Assembly (NCBI GenBank): GCA_020348925.1
Contig: CP070758.1
Coordinates: 3,252,402 to 3,316,401, forward strand
Source: Gemmatimonadota bacterium
Lineage (GTDB): Bacteria > JBHIER01 > G020348925
Direction: 5' to 3'
Length of the DNA: 64,000 nt
Numbering within the stretch: position 1 is the first letter of the stretch; each line of letters begins with the position of its first letter. A program made the position numbers and the translations under genes. The notes under the pieces are model-generated. The model was not told the DNA's origin. It did no database searches and saw only the letters and a list, made by a program, of their open reading frames with translations. Below, one piece after another: positions 9,717-20,129 of this stretch.

Positions 9717-10589
9717 ATGCTCTCAGCACTCATCATTTCCATGCGACCCCGCCAATGGACGAAGAACCTCTTCATTTTTGCGGGGTTGATCTTTTCTCAA
9801 AATGTCTTCGCCGGATACCTTTTTCTGAAAACATGCTTGGCTTTCGTGGCGTTCTGCGTATTGACCGGTTCGGTCTACCTGATCAACGATATTGTCGATA
9901 TTAAGCAGGATCGGGCCCATCCGACGAAGAGGATGAGACCTCTTGCTTCGGGTCTGCTTTCGAGGAAAGGTGCTCTTGTTTTCGCCGTCCTGTTGAGCCT
10001 CATTTCCATCGTGTTCTCGTGTCTCCTCAGCCTCTCTTTTGCGTTAACTGCTCTGGCCTACTTTATCCTCATGGTTTGTTATTCTCTCTATTTAAAACGG
10101 GTCGTTCTTCTTGATGTATTGGCCATTTCGACGGGTTTCATCCTTCGCGTCGTAGCAGGAGCCGTGCTGGTGGAGGTCCATATTTCTTCGTGGCTGCTCA
10201 CGTGCACCATTTTCCTGTCGCTCTTTTTGGCCCTGGGTAAAAGGCGGCATGAACGTGTCATCCTGGAATCGGGTTCTGCGGAGCACCGAGAGGTGCTTCA
10301 AAAATACAGTCTCACGCTTTTGGACCAGCTCATTGCTGTGGCCTCAGCCTCAACGCTCCTCTCGTACGCATTGTACACGATGTCCGAGGCAACGGTACAA
10401 AAATTTGGTTCGGAGAATTTGAAGTTTACGATTCCTTTTGTCGTATACGGTCTGTTTCGTTATCTCTACCTTATTTTTGTCAAAGAGGGGGGAGGCAATC
10501 CTGACAAGGATCTTTTCGCTGACCGTCCGCTCTTGATCGATGTCATTCTGTGGATTGTGGCAGTAGGGTTCATTCTTTACATTCAGTAA
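9717..10589 (+). CDS. UbiA-family prenyltransferase, decaprenyl-phosphate phosphoribosyltransferase-like
   Basis: 290 residues from the ATG at 9717, chosen because AGGAG ends 7 nt upstream; a longer frame starts at 9684. About nine membrane helices. The first Asp-rich motif has the form NDIVDIKQDRAHPTKRMRP (about 53-71), the variant found in phosphoribosyltransferases that make polyprenyl-phosphate-ribose. The N-terminal MRPRQWTKNLFIFAGL also matches that subgroup. It probably transfers phosphoribose to a polyprenyl phosphate, giving a lipid-linked pentose precursor. No DprE1/DprE2 epimerase is nearby, so the final sugar is unknown. Confidence 0.82.
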   Translation: MLSALIISMRPRQWTKNLFIFAGLIFSQNVFAGYLFLKTCLAFVAFCVLTGSVYLINDIVDIKQDRAHPTKRMRPLASGLLSRKGALVFAVLLSLISIVFSCLLSLSFALTALAYFILMVCYSLYLKRVVLLDVLAISTGFILRVVAGAVLVEVHISSWLLTCTIFLSLFLALGKRRHERVILESGSAEHREVLQKYSLTLLDQLIAVASASTLLSYALYTMSEATVQKFGSENLKFTIPFVVYGLFRYLYLIFVKEGGGNPDKDLFADRPLLIDVILWIVAVGFILYIQ

Positions 10590-10603
10590 TTGAAGGGCTT
10601 GAG

Positions 10604-11689
10604 ATGTTGAAACCAAAAGTGGCGGTTTTAAAGACGACACCGGAGACGGTCTTGGATGATTACGCCCGACTCATGCACATGGCGGAGTACAGGGGCTCCA
10701 TTGACATGAGCAGGGAGACCATTCTCAAGATCAACATTTCCTGGCATAAGTATTTCCCCGCCTGTTCGACGACCCCGTGGCAACTGGAGGGTGTCATTCG
10801 GACGCTTATAGAGGACGGTTTTTCGAAGGATCAGCTCGTTCTGGTCCACAACGACACAGTGGTGGTCAAATCGAAAGTCGGGGAGATCAGGAACAGATTG
10901 GCTCCGGTCGGCCGCCGATACGGCTTGCGGACCCTCTACCTTCAAAATGGTGCCCAGTGGAGCCCGTATGAACCGAACCACCCCATGATGGTCCTGGACA
11001 AGGTCTATCCCAGAGGGATCGAGATCCCGGAATTCTTCATCGGGAAAAATATCATTCATCTTCCCACGATGAAGACCCATGTTTTTACGACCATGACAGG
11101 GGCGATGAAGAACGCCTTCGGGGGATTGCTTCAAACCCACCGGCATTGGACGCACAGCGTCATTCATGAGACCCTCGTTGATCTGCTCACCATTCAGAAG
11201 GAGATACACCCCGGTATCTTTGCCGTGACCGATGGCACGCTTGCCGGTGATGGTCCGGGCCCCCGGGCCATGATACCGAAAGTAAAGAATTATCTGTTGG
11301 CCTCGAGTGATCAGGTCGCACTCGATGCCTGCGCTGCTCACATGATGGGATTTGATCCCCTGTCTCTTGATTTTCTTCGATTGGCTCAGGAACGGGGATT
11401 GGGATGCGGGTCTGTCTCGGACATTGAGATCATTGGCGAGGATATTTCCGATGTCAATTTCGGCTTCCATTGCGCCGACACCTTCGCCAGCCGCGGCCAG
11501 AAAGCGATCTATCACGGCTGGTTGAAACCGTTTGAAAAGATTCTTCTGAGAAGTCCCCTGGTCTTCTGGTCCTATATTGCTTCGAAGGTCTATCATGACT
11601 GTTTTTGGTATCCATTTGTGGGGCGGAAGCGGGTCAACAAGATCCTGGAAACGGATTGGGGGAGACTGTTTCAAGAATATGCAGGCTGA
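10604..11689 (+). CDS. DUF362-domain protein
   Basis: 361 residues from ATG 10604 (GAAGGG 6 nt upstream). The DUF362 family is recognised by segments such as LKINISWH (about 46-53), NIIHLPTMKTHVFTTMTGAMKN (about 149-170) and the late LASSDQVALDACAAHMMG. No Cys-rich ferredoxin-like cluster is present, unlike some DUF362 proteins. The biochemical role is unknown. It directly follows the prenyltransferase and is the last gene before a 290-bp gap with a palindromic repeat. Confidence 0.8.
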   Translation: MLKPKVAVLKTTPETVLDDYARLMHMAEYRGSIDMSRETILKINISWHKYFPACSTTPWQLEGVIRTLIEDGFSKDQLVLVHNDTVVVKSKVGEIRNRLAPVGRRYGLRTLYLQNGAQWSPYEPNHPMMVLDKVYPRGIEIPEFFIGKNIIHLPTMKTHVFTTMTGAMKNAFGGLLQTHRHWTHSVIHETLVDLLTIQKEIHPGIFAVTDGTLAGDGPGPRAMIPKVKNYLLASSDQVALDACAAHMMGFDPLSLDFLRLAQERGLGCGSVSDIEIIGEDISDVNFGFHCADTFASRGQKAIYHGWLKPFEKILLRSPLVFWSYIASKVYHDCFWYPFVGRKRVNKILETDWGRLFQEYAG

Positions 11690-11721
11690 AGTGAGCAATT
11701 CTTTAAGAGACTACGACTTCC

Positions 11722-11869
11722 TTGTCATTCTGGGTCCGAGGCACTGCGCGGAGCCCGCGCCTTCACTTTATTCAGGACAGGTCCTGAACGAGAGAAGGGT
11801 CAGGGCAACGGATGCTTCGACCCGGCGTATTTATCCCGAACGTGATTCGGGCTCCGGTCAGAATGACAA
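11722..11869. repeat. REP/MITE-like palindromic element with 11-bp terminal inverted repeats
   Basis: TTGTCATTCTG at 11722-11732 is exactly complementary to CAGAATGACAA at 11859-11869. Inside are three further perfect hairpins: GCGCG/CGCGC (11746-11760), TTCAGGAC/GTCCTGAA (11771-11788) and CCCGAA/TTCGGG (11835-11851). No coding sequence is credible in the 11690-11980 gap. The layout resembles dispersed palindromic or miniature inverted-repeat elements found between genes in many bacterial genomes. Only one copy is in the window, so dispersal is not shown. Confidence 0.7.
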
Positions 11870-11980
11870 TTCCTGGAAACTCGTCTGGGAAAAGCGCGCA
11901 GCGGTGGCCGAATCCTGTGAAGGACACCTGAACCCTGAGAGGACCGCCTTGAGAGCAGGGGGCTGATTTCACAAAAGATT

Positions 11981-12958
11981 GTGTGGCACAAATTCAAAGG
12001 AAGATTGATCATTACGACGGCTGGTGCGATCGGTATTTTTTTTCTCCTGGGAATGTACGCCGATTTTCAAGAGGTCCGGACGTCATTTCGCCACTTCCAA
12101 TGGGACTTTCTGCCTTTGATTTTGGGTTTGGCTTTCGTAAATTATGTCTTGCGTTTTTTCAAGTGGAATTTTTATTTGAGAGTGTTGGGTGTACCCCTGA
12201 ATGCAAAGGAGAGTCTGGCCATCTTTTTCGCGGGATTAGCTATGTCATTGACACCTGCAAAGTTCGGGGAAGTGTTGAAATCGTTTCTGGTGAAGCAACG
12301 ATGCGGGGTCCCGATGAGCAGGACGGCTCCCATTATATTCGCCGAACGGTTTACGGATTTTGTCGCCTTGGTGGTCCTGGCTCTCATAGGGCTTGTCAGT
12401 TTTCATTACGGCTGGTATGTGCCGCTTGCAAGCCTTGTGTGTATCGTTCTCTTTTTTGGGCTCATCTCCTGCCGGAGATTTTGGGAGGGGTTGCTCTCCA
12501 GGGGCGGACGGTTTCCCAAAATCGCAAAATGGGCGGAGAGGGTGCGGATCGCGTATGAGAGTACACGACATCTGCTCAGTATCAAGCGGTTGGGCCTGGC
12601 CGTGGGATTGAGCATTCCGGCGTGGCTTGCCGAAGGCTTCGCATATTTCTTTGTCTTTCGAGCTCTGGACGTGCCGTTCTTGCTCCTCGGTGCCATCTTT
12701 ATATACTCTTTTTCGACCCTCGTCGGTGCAGTCACAATGTTGCCCGGAGGGCTGGGAGGGACTGAGGGTTCGCTCGTGGCCCTGGCTATGATGAGGGGAG
12801 TGACAAAACCCGTGGCCGTGTCGTCAACACTTCTCGTCCGTGGGTGTACTCTGTGGTTTGCAATCCTCCTCGGGATCTCGGTCCTGCTGTGGCATCGGAG
12901 AAAATGGGAGACGGCCGCTGTCTTTGATACGATGACTGAAAAGGAAACCGCACGTTGA
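11981..12958 (+). CDS. UPF0104 / LPG-synthase-TM family membrane protein (copy 2)
   Basis: 325 residues, GTG start, about seven to eight membrane helices. Family features include FVNYVLRFFKWNFYLR (about 47-62), SLTPAKFGEVLKSFLVK (about 89-105), and MLPGGLGGTEGSLVALAMMRG near the C-terminus. No strong ribosome-binding site is visible, and the gene follows the palindromic repeat. A polyprenol-phosphate mannose synthase-like gene starts 27 bp after the stop. It may help move or modify a lipid-linked sugar, by analogy with MprF/AglD membrane domains; this is inference. Confidence 0.85.
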   Translation: MWHKFKGRLIITTAGAIGIFFLLGMYADFQEVRTSFRHFQWDFLPLILGLAFVNYVLRFFKWNFYLRVLGVPLNAKESLAIFFAGLAMSLTPAKFGEVLKSFLVKQRCGVPMSRTAPIIFAERFTDFVALVVLALIGLVSFHYGWYVPLASLVCIVLFFGLISCRRFWEGLLSRGGRFPKIAKWAERVRIAYESTRHLLSIKRLGLAVGLSIPAWLAEGFAYFFVFRALDVPFLLLGAIFIYSFSTLVGAVTMLPGGLGGTEGSLVALAMMRGVTKPVAVSSTLLVRGCTLWFAILLGISVLLWHRRKWETAAVFDTMTEKETAR

Positions 12959-12985
12959 AAATTGCACAAAGAGGAGCGTAATCAT

Positions 12986-13705
12986 ATGGCGAAATCTTTG
13001 ATAGTTGTTCCGACGTATAACGAAAAAGATAATGTCGAAAAGATTGTTGAAACAGTTTTCTCGGTTGAACCGGGCCTTGAGATCCTCGTCGTCGATGACA
13101 ACTCACCTGATGGCACAGGGCGAATTGCGGATGAATTGTCTCAGCGGGACAAGCGCGTTCATGTTCTCCATCGGCCGGGGAAATCGGGCCTGGGCTCGGC
13201 CTATATTGCCGGTTTTAAATATGCCCTCGAGCGGGATTACGAATACATCTTCGAGATGGATGCGGATTTTTCCCACGATCCGAAGTACATACCCCACTTT
13301 CTTGAGAAGATTCGAGACTTCGATCTCGTCTTAGGGTCGCGATATATCAGGGGCGTCAATGTGGTCAACTGGCCTATGACACGCTTGCTGCTGAGCTATT
13401 TCGCCAATGTTTACGCCCGATTCATAACCGGCTTGCCAGTGAGGGATGCCACGGGCGGGTTCAAATGTTTTCGGCGTCACGTGTTGGAGGCTATCGACCT
13501 GGATGCCGTCCAGTCTGACGGCTATTCATTTCAGATTGAAATGACCTTTAAGGCTTGGAAGAAGGGATTCACGATCAGCGAAATTCCCATCATCTTCGTT
13601 GATCGGCTGGTCGGCTCCTCAAAGATGTCGAAGAAAATTGTCCGTGAGGCGATCGTCATGGTGTGGAGACTCCGCTTTCAAAGCCTTCTCGGCCGGATGA
13701 AATAG
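12986..13705 (+). CDS. Polyprenol-phosphate mannose synthase-like GT2 (DPM1 type)
   Basis: 239 residues, starting at ATG 12986 with GAGGAG 9 nt upstream. VVPTYNEKDN opens the domain, VVDDNSPDGTG (35-45) binds nucleotide, and MDADFSHDP (91-99) supplies the DxD metal site. The later GSRYIRGV and GGFKCFRR are typical of the bacterial DPM1 family without membrane helices. It would transfer mannose from GDP-mannose (or a similar sugar) to a polyprenyl phosphate, giving the donor used by GT-C enzymes such as the large membrane proteins in this window. Confidence 0.88.
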   Translation: MAKSLIVVPTYNEKDNVEKIVETVFSVEPGLEILVVDDNSPDGTGRIADELSQRDKRVHVLHRPGKSGLGSAYIAGFKYALERDYEYIFEMDADFSHDPKYIPHFLEKIRDFDLVLGSRYIRGVNVVNWPMTRLLLSYFANVYARFITGLPVRDATGGFKCFRRHVLEAIDLDAVQSDGYSFQIEMTFKAWKKGFTISEIPIIFVDRLVGSSKMSKKIVREAIVMVWRLRFQSLLGRMK

Positions 13706-13873
13706 CGAAATGCTTCACCGAAGAGACACTTAAAACACACTGCGATATGAATTCCGAATGCAAAAGATTGTTCAGATCAGATCAGAGACGGAAGCTTCAG
13801 GCGTACATTTCTGTTTGTTGCACACCTTCGTTGTTTAGGCATTCTTAAAGACAGAACAGAAGGACGACGATGC

Positions 13874-16036
13874 ATGATTGACGTCACCATCATAATTGTC
13901 AATTACAATGTGAAAGATTATCTCGAACAGGCTCTGCGATCCCTCCGGCGGACAGTGAAAGGGCTCTCCTCGGAAATTATGGTCGTTGACAATAGCTCCT
14001 CTGACGGTTCGGTGGCCCTTATCGAGTCCGAGTTCAAGGAAGTTGTGCTGATCGAGAACAGGGAAAATCTCGGATTTGCCAAGGCCAACAATCAAGCCCT
14101 GAAACTGGCCCGTGGCCGGTTCATCCTGTTGCTCAATCCCGACACGATCGTCCAAGAAGATACGATCCGCGTCATGATGGATTTCATGGAGAATCATTCG
14201 GAGGCAGGCGCGGTGGGATGTAAGGTCCTCAACCCCGATGGGTCGTTGCAAGCCGCCTGCCGCAGGAGTTTTCCAACACCCAGCGTCGCCTTTTTCAAGT
14301 TGATTGGCTTGAGTCGACTTTTTCCGAAAAGTCGGCTCTTCGGCCGGTACAACCTGACCTTCCTCGATCCCGACGAGGTCAATGAAGTGGACGCTCTTTC
14401 AGGGTCGTGTATGTTTCTCAGGCGTGAGGTTATCGATGACGTGGGTCTTCTGGATGAGGACTTCTTTATGTTCGGGGAGGACCTCGATTGGTGTTACCGT
14501 ATCAAGAGGCGTGGCTGGAAGATCTATTATGTTCCGACAACTCAGATCGTACACTACAAAGGTGAGAGCATCCGCAGGAGTGAGGTGAACAGCCTCTTCG
14601 CTTTCTACAACGCGATGTATATTTTCGTCCAAAAGCACATGAGACGGCGGTATTTGATCCCCTTCAAATGGTTTATCACCTTGGGGATCATTCTCAAGGC
14701 CACTTTTTCAATTGTCGGCCGTCTCTTTCGAAAAAGTGTTGTTCCGCTGATCGACCTGATGCTCATCAACGGGGCCGTCTCCCTGGCTATCGTTCTCCGG
14801 TTTGGTGCCCTCGTGTCTCTGCCGCCACACTATTCTTTGAAATCCTATGGCGTTGTCCACGGAGTCTCGTCGATCGTGTGGATGCTCAGCTTGGCCATCA
14901 TGGGTCTGTACGGACGGAGAAAACACTCAATTTCCCGGGCTTTCACTGCAGCCGTGGCGGGAGCATTGCTGGTGGGATTCATCTATCTTTTCAAATTTGA
15001 AGAATATGGATTTTCCCGAAGAGCGCTGGCCTACGCCGCAGTGGGCGTGACGTTCCTCCTGCCTGGGTGGCGAATCCTCTTTCGTCTCTTCTCACGGCAA
15101 GCCTTAGGAAGAGCTCTCCGTCGGAGAAGGGCGGTTGTCGTTGGCACGGATGATCATGGAAGGGCTCTCGTGGAGCGCCTCCGGCGTCATCCGGAGGTCG
15201 GATACGACGTCGTAGGTCTGGTCAACGGGGATAGAGCTCGCGTCGGTGAGACGGTTGACGGTGTGGAAGTGTTGGGCACGGTCGAAGAATTGCCCCAGAT
15301 CGTGCGGACCTGTCAGGCCGAGGAGGTCATCCTGTCCACCGATTCGTTGCCGTATCGGCAGACACTTCAACTTATGTCCTCCGTGCGTGATCCGAAAGTC
15401 CATGTGAAACTCGTTCCATCACCCTTCGAGATAATGATCGGTCAGACCAGCATCGAGAACTTGGGGATGATGTCATTTGTTGACGTCTCTGATAAGCCGC
15501 CTCATCCGTGGCCTCGTGTGATCAAACGAAGTTTCGATATCGTTGTCGCCGGCATGGGTTTCGTCCTCCTTTCCCCCCTCCTGATCGTGCAGGTGCTCAT
15601 GGTGAGAATTGGCAGAGGAGCGTTCAACTTCCAGAGCAGGGAGTATTGCGGTGTGAAGAACTCACGGGTTACTTTAAGGGAATTTTCGAGGGGAACTGCC
15701 ACCGATGGCCGAGTTTCTCCTGTCTATCGTTTTATGGAACGATGGTACGTCCATCGGGTGCTGTGGTTGTGGCCTGTTTTAAAAGGTGACATCAGTTTGG
15801 TCGGTTCCTGCCTGAGGCCCAGCACCGCCCGGAGTGGGAACAACGGTTGGAATGCATATCACAAACCTGGTCTCACAGGATTAATCCAACTCGAAGAAAA
15901 ACTCAATCTGGATCCTGAGGAGAGGTTGAAGTACGAACTGTATTACCGCCGAAATCAGTCTTTTCTGTTGGATGGAGAGATCGTGTTGAGATTCTTGTGG
16001 CACCTCATTTCCGGGTCAAAGGGGATTCAGGGATGA
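13874..16036 (+). CDS. GT2 glycosyltransferase fused to a degenerate polyprenyl phosphoglycosyltransferase
   Basis: 720 residues. Residues 1-260 form a rhamnosyltransferase-like GT2 domain ([24 protein letters not shown] at 86-90, [10 protein letters not shown] at 200-209). Helices at about 265-400 are followed by a Rossmann-like segment ([17 protein letters not shown], about 420). The end is a bacterial sugar-transferase domain ([20 protein letters not shown] at 551-570; [10 protein letters not shown] at 635-644; HKPGLTG). The catalytic Asp-Glu expected just before the VLKGD segment is His627-Arg628, and the PVFFRQ-type segment is also lost. The transferase half is therefore probably inactive. 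The stop overlaps accA (ATGA). Confidence 0.82.
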   Translation: MIDVTIIIVNYNVKDYLEQALRSLRRTVKGLSSEIMVVDNSSSDGSVALIESEFKEVVLIENRENLGFAKANNQALKLARGRFILLLNPDTIVQEDTIRVMMDFMENHSEAGAVGCKVLNPDGSLQAACRRSFPTPSVAFFKLIGLSRLFPKSRLFGRYNLTFLDPDEVNEVDALSGSCMFLRREVIDDVGLLDEDFFMFGEDLDWCYRIKRRGWKIYYVPTTQIVHYKGESIRRSEVNSLFAFYNAMYIFVQKHMRRRYLIPFKWFITLGIILKATFSIVGRLFRKSVVPLIDLMLINGAVSLAIVLRFGALVSLPPHYSLKSYGVVHGVSSIVWMLSLAIMGLYGRRKHSISRAFTAAVAGALLVGFIYLFKFEEYGFSRRALAYAAVGVTFLLPGWRILFRLFSRQALGRALRRRRAVVVGTDDHGRALVERLRRHPEVGYDVVGLVNGDRARVGETVDGVEVLGTVEELPQIVRTCQAEEVILSTDSLPYRQTLQLMSSVRDPKVHVKLVPSPFEIMIGQTSIENLGMMSFVDVSDKPPHPWPRVIKRSFDIVVAGMGFVLLSPLLIVQVLMVRIGRGAFNFQSREYCGVKNSRVTLREFSRGTATDGRVSPVYRFMERWYVHRVLWLWPVLKGDISLVGSCLRPSTARSGNNGWNAYHKPGLTGLIQLEEKLNLDPEERLKYELYYRRNQSFLLDGEIVLRFLWHLISGSKGIQG

Positions 16037-17022
16037 ACGAGACCGGTCATGATTTTGAGCGAAAGATTATTGCGCTTCGCAGGGAACTCGACGACGTGCG
16101 AGCCCGTTCGCTGGATCACGATCCCGCCTTCAAAGATGACTTGAAGCAACAGGCGCAGAAGCTGGAGAAGGCCATCAGAGACATCCATTCGAAGTTGAAC
16201 CGGTGGCAACGTGTTCTGCTCGCCAGGCACCCCCAGCGTCCGTACACCATGGATTACATACGATTCATGATAACCGATTTTGTAGAGCTCCACGGCGATC
16301 GCCTTTTCGCCGATGATAAGGCTATCGTCGGCGGTCTGGGGAAGTTGGCCCACAGGACGGTTGTGATAGTGGGGCATCAAAAAGGCCGCAGTACTAAGGA
16401 GAACTTGTATCGAAATTTCGGAATGGCCAATCCTGAGGGCTATCGAAAGGCCCTTCGGTTGATGCGATTGGCGGCCAAATATAAACGACCCGTTGTGTGC
16501 CTCATCGACACACCGGGTGCATATCCCGGTATTGGAGCTGAGGAGAGGGGCCAGGCCGAGGCCATTGCCCGAAACCTCTTCGAGATGTCACGACTCCCCG
16601 TGCCCATCATTGTGGTCGTCATAGGCGAAGGGGCGAGCGGTGGAGCTCTGGGTATTGGTGTCGGCGACAGATTGCTCATGATGGAAAACACCTGGTACTC
16701 GGTTATTTCACCCGAAGGGTGCGCATCTATCTTATGGCGTAGTGCCGAAAAAAAGGAACAAGCTGCAGAGGCCTTGAAACTGACCCCTCAGGATCTGATG
16801 GTCCAGGGGCTGATCGATGAGATCATTCCGGAACCGCTGGGCGGAGCGCATTTTGACCACGAGGAGGCGGCCTCGATTCTGAAAAGGACCCTCGAGAGAG
16901 TTTTAGGGGAGTTGGGAGGGATGCCTCCTCAAGAGTTGTTGGACAAACGGATCGAAAAATTTTCCCGTATGGGTTTGTTTCAGGAACCGAACGCCGAAAA
17001 GGAGGAAACGAATGTTGGATAA
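16033..17022 (+). CDS. accA: Acetyl-CoA carboxylase carboxyltransferase subunit alpha
   Basis: 329 residues, full length. An N-terminal helical region carries [14 protein letters not shown], followed by the crotonase-like carboxyltransferase core with [45 protein letters not shown] and [11 protein letters not shown]. With AccD it transfers the carboxyl group from biotin to acetyl-CoA to form malonyl-CoA for fatty-acid synthesis in the cytoplasm. ATG 16033 gives an ATGA overlap with the fusion gene; the same frame is open 12 codons upstream. accD is not in the window, so the pairing with glycan genes is a location effect. Confidence 0.97.
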   Translation: MNETGHDFERKIIALRRELDDVRARSLDHDPAFKDDLKQQAQKLEKAIRDIHSKLNRWQRVLLARHPQRPYTMDYIRFMITDFVELHGDRLFADDKAIVGGLGKLAHRTVVIVGHQKGRSTKENLYRNFGMANPEGYRKALRLMRLAAKYKRPVVCLIDTPGAYPGIGAEERGQAEAIARNLFEMSRLPVPIIVVVIGEGASGGALGIGVGDRLLMMENTWYSVISPEGCASILWRSAEKKEQAAEALKLTPQDLMVQGLIDEIIPEPLGGAHFDHEEAASILKRTLERVLGELGGMPPQELLDKRIEKFSRMGLFQEPNAEKEETNVG

Positions 17023-17179
17023 AGCCCTCTTGGAAATCCTGGCCTGTCCGGCGTGTAAGGGTGACCTCGAATATGATCGGGAACGCCAGAAACTCAACTG
17101 TCATGCGTGTAAACTCCGGTACAGCATCAAGGACGATATCCCCATCATGCTTATCGACGAGGCTGAACAGTTCGAATAA
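17012..17179 (+). CDS. Trm112-family zinc-ribbon protein
   Basis: A 55-residue gene that overlaps the 3' end of accA by 11 bp, with an AAGGAGGAAACG ribosome-binding site. The sequence begins [17 protein letters not shown]. Two Cys pairs, C12-x2-C15 and C30-x2-C33, would bind zinc. The fold matches the bacterial Trm112/YcaR group (about 55-65 residues), small partners of methyltransferases or of envelope enzymes. Its partner here is unknown. Confidence 0.85.
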   Translation: MLDKALLEILACPACKGDLEYDRERQKLNCHACKLRYSIKDDIPIMLIDEAEQFE

Positions 17180-17218
17180 TTCCTGGTTCATGAAGCCGGT
17201 TGCGGCAGGCAGGTGTGT

Positions 17219-20023
17219 ATGGGGCAAAAGAAATTCACTCAAAGCAATCACATTCCTGATAGGTCCTATTATGTCTTACTTGTTCTCTTCGTCTTCTCCG
17301 CGTTCTTTTTCCTCAAACCTGCACTCTTTAATCCTGACGGTATAGGCTATTACTCATACCTCCGATCGTTGGTCATTGATGGCGATTTCTCTCTTTTTAA
17401 CGAATTTTCGCACTATCAGACGTCCAAATATTTCTTCCATCTCACCTCTGAAGGCCACGTCCGGAACGTCTTCGCCTTCGGTTCTGCCCTGGTATGGGCT
17501 CCATTTTTTCTCATAGCCCATGTGCTGACACTTGGATTGAATCTTTTTGGGTTCCATATTCCCCCTGACGGGTACTCCTTTCTGTACATATTCATGACCA
17601 ATTTCGGCACGTGTTTCTATGGTTTCCTGGCCCTCATTTTGGCCTACGAGGTGGCCAAGGACTACGTTTCCCGAAGAGCAGCCTGTGTTTCTGTCCTTGC
17701 CATCTGGTTTGCTACCAATTTCTGGAATTACATGTTCTTCGACGGGACGTTCTCACACATACCTTCGGCCTTCTCCGTTTCACTCTTCATCTATATCTGG
17801 CACAAAACCAGGCATGGTCGGACGTCCTTTCAATGGATACTGTTGGGAGCTGCGGGGGGACTTATGTCGATGATCAGATGGCAGAACGTTCTGTATGTCA
17901 TCATCCCGATTCTGGAAGCGCTCTCGGCCTTTCTGCGAAGTTCGATACATGAAAAAGCTGTCAAACCGAACGATGCAAGATGGAGAGGGATCATCGGGCC
18001 TATTGAACTGCGCGTGCATTCAAAATTCTTTGGTGGGAGTGGGCGGGAGGAGCTTCGCCGCATTCCGTTCTTCGTCAAGAGAACCCTCTTTTTTCTGTCA
18101 GCTTTTCTGTTCGCTTGTCTGCCCCAGATGATCGTCTGGAAAGTCCTGTACGGCTCCTTTATCACCATTCCACAGGGAAAATGGTTTTTGGAAGCGCACG
18201 ACGCTGCGATCAACGCCGTTCTCTTTTCGTCCCACCACGGTCTCTTTGCCTGGTCGCCGGTATTAATCCTGGCGACACTGGGCTTTTATTTCCTGTACAG
18301 GAGAGACAGATTTCTATCCCTTGCGCTGCTTGTGGCCTTTTGCCTCCAGGTCTACATAAATTCAAAAGCCCTTGATACCTATGCGGGTGTATCCTTCGGA
18401 CATCGCAGATTTATCAATTGTCTGCCCCTCTTTGTTTTTGGATTGGCAGCCCTTTTCGATAGGCTCAAACCCCTCCCTCAATATCTCATCACATCTCTTT
18501 TTGTTTTTTGGAATTATCTTCTCTTTCTTCAATTTCATTTTGGCTTGATCGAACCCCACTGGTACGTCTCTTTTTCTCAGATTTTTCAGGGGCAGGTTGG
18601 AGTTTTCGGCAGATTCTTTGAGCTCAGTCCGTTGGTTGTGAGAGACACCATGTTGGATCAATTAAAATATCTGGGAGCCTTTCGCTGGTTCGTCCTCTTC
18701 GTGGTGCTCTTGATATCATGTTTCACCCTCTTTTTCATGAAACGGCTCTCGAGCTGGTTTCGTGGACAGCATACGAGGCATCTCCGTGTATCCACTGTTT
18801 TCTTTTTTCTTGTTTTGATTTCAGCGAATGTTTTGGTTCTTCTGGGTGGGATGAATACGTCTCCTGCCCCTGTCAATTACAAGATGCAAGACAATTTTGC
18901 CATGGTGGACTTCGGCTGGTATGTCAATTCCAAGTACCATCGCGATCCGTTTCGATCCGATTGGACCGAAGGTGTCATGAACCACTTCCCGGATTTGAAG
19001 GCCGACACGATTGTTTGGAATTCTGTGCCCTTTCGAATACTTCCTCCTTTTCGCAATCCGGAGGATCGCGGTTCAACCATTACGACCGCTTACCGTCCCG
19101 ATTTCAGAATTGATGTCCCTCTGAAAAAGTTCCCGACGCAGGCCATCTGGCTGGCCATCGATGGCGGACTCATGTTGGGCTTGAAGGTTGCGTGTACGGA
19201 CATCGTGGTCCATTACGCGGACGGATCCGTGACGACAAAGGAGGTTTTCTCCAGTGTTGACGTTTGGGATTATCGCGAATTGCCACCGGAGGAGAATGTG
19301 TTGTGGCAGGGAGATGGTGCGCAGAGTCTGACACCGCTGCAGATTGTGACCGAGTCCGACAAGATACCCGAGCGCATAGAGTTCATGAGTGTCACCAATG
19401 TGGGAAATGAGAATAAGAATGCCGGTATTGCTGTTTTTGCCATCACCCAGGTATTGACGGATGGTACGTTTGAGACTCTCGATTTCAAAGAGCTCAGTAA
19501 CTCCGATTATCGTCAGGACCCTTTCAAGCCGGAGATCGTGCAGAACCATTTCGCTGATCTTGAGGGGGGCATGATGAAATGGCAAGGTGTCCCCTTCTCA
19601 ATTTTATCGGAGTCCGACTTTCCATGGCGGGGGACGACGATTACGACCGCCTATATGTCGGATTACCGGATCAAGATCCCATTGAAAAGAGTCCCTACGA
19701 GGAGTCTGTGGTTGGCCGTCGACGGGGCTGCTGTCGTGGGCTTGATAATGCACTGCGCGGATATTGTTCTTCATTACACGGACGGTACGTCTGTCAAGAA
19801 AGAGGTTGTTTCGGGGATCGACGTCTGGGATTACTGGGAGGATCCGCCGAAGAGCAAGCTGATCTGGAAAGGTGACGGGAGGCAGAGTCTCACGGTCTTG
19901 GAGATTGAGACAGATGCCAGGAAGATGCCAGCGTATCTTGAAATCAGAAGTGTGAGGGGTGTGGGAAACAATTTTCAAAATCCGGGCATTGCCGTTTTTG
20001 CCATCACGCAAGGGCTCGAATAA
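17219..20023 (+). CDS. GT-C-like membrane protein with two tandem C-terminal beta modules
   Basis: About 934 residues. Residues 1 to about 550 contain some 11-13 membrane helices. They carry a first loop with FNPDGIGYYSYLRSL and a later LFSSHHGLFAWSP segment and FGHRRFINCLP motif, as in GT39-like glycosyltransferases that use lipid-phosphate sugars. Residues about 557-745 and 754-934 are two copies of the same module. Shared blocks include DPF..., W-x-GVPF.IL, TTITTAY, W-LA-DG and VWDY, each ending NPGIAVFAITQ. The modules are probably periplasmic and beta-rich, and I did not match them to a named family. A paralogous membrane domain is encoded at 21365-24868. Confidence 0.75.
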   Translation: MGQKKFTQSNHIPDRSYYVLLVLFVFSAFFFLKPALFNPDGIGYYSYLRSLVIDGDFSLFNEFSHYQTSKYFFHLTSEGHVRNVFAFGSALVWAPFFLIAHVLTLGLNLFGFHIPPDGYSFLYIFMTNFGTCFYGFLALILAYEVAKDYVSRRAACVSVLAIWFATNFWNYMFFDGTFSHIPSAFSVSLFIYIWHKTRHGRTSFQWILLGAAGGLMSMIRWQNVLYVIIPILEALSAFLRSSIHEKAVKPNDARWRGIIGPIELRVHSKFFGGSGREELRRIPFFVKRTLFFLSAFLFACLPQMIVWKVLYGSFITIPQGKWFLEAHDAAINAVLFSSHHGLFAWSPVLILATLGFYFLYRRDRFLSLALLVAFCLQVYINSKALDTYAGVSFGHRRFINCLPLFVFGLAALFDRLKPLPQYLITSLFVFWNYLLFLQFHFGLIEPHWYVSFSQIFQGQVGVFGRFFELSPLVVRDTMLDQLKYLGAFRWFVLFVVLLISCFTLFFMKRLSSWFRGQHTRHLRVSTVFFFLVLISANVLVLLGGMNTSPAPVNYKMQDNFAMVDFGWYVNSKYHRDPFRSDWTEGVMNHFPDLKADTIVWNSVPFRILPPFRNPEDRGSTITTAYRPDFRIDVPLKKFPTQAIWLAIDGGLMLGLKVACTDIVVHYADGSVTTKEVFSSVDVWDYRELPPEENVLWQGDGAQSLTPLQIVTESDKIPERIEFMSVTNVGNENKNAGIAVFAITQVLTDGTFETLDFKELSNSDYRQDPFKPEIVQNHFADLEGGMMKWQGVPFSILSESDFPWRGTTITTAYMSDYRIKIPLKRVPTRSLWLAVDGAAVVGLIMHCADIVLHYTDGTSVKKEVVSGIDVWDYWEDPPKSKLIWKGDGRQSLTVLEIETDARKMPAYLEIRSVRGVGNNFQNPGIAVFAITQGLE

Positions 20024-20129
20024 CTCCCCTTCCTTTGTGACGATGACGGAGGGTATGGCGGGTGAATTTTTAACATCCATTCTCAGGTCCTTGTGAGAGG
20101 GGAACCAGAGGGATCGCCTCAGAGTTCTT

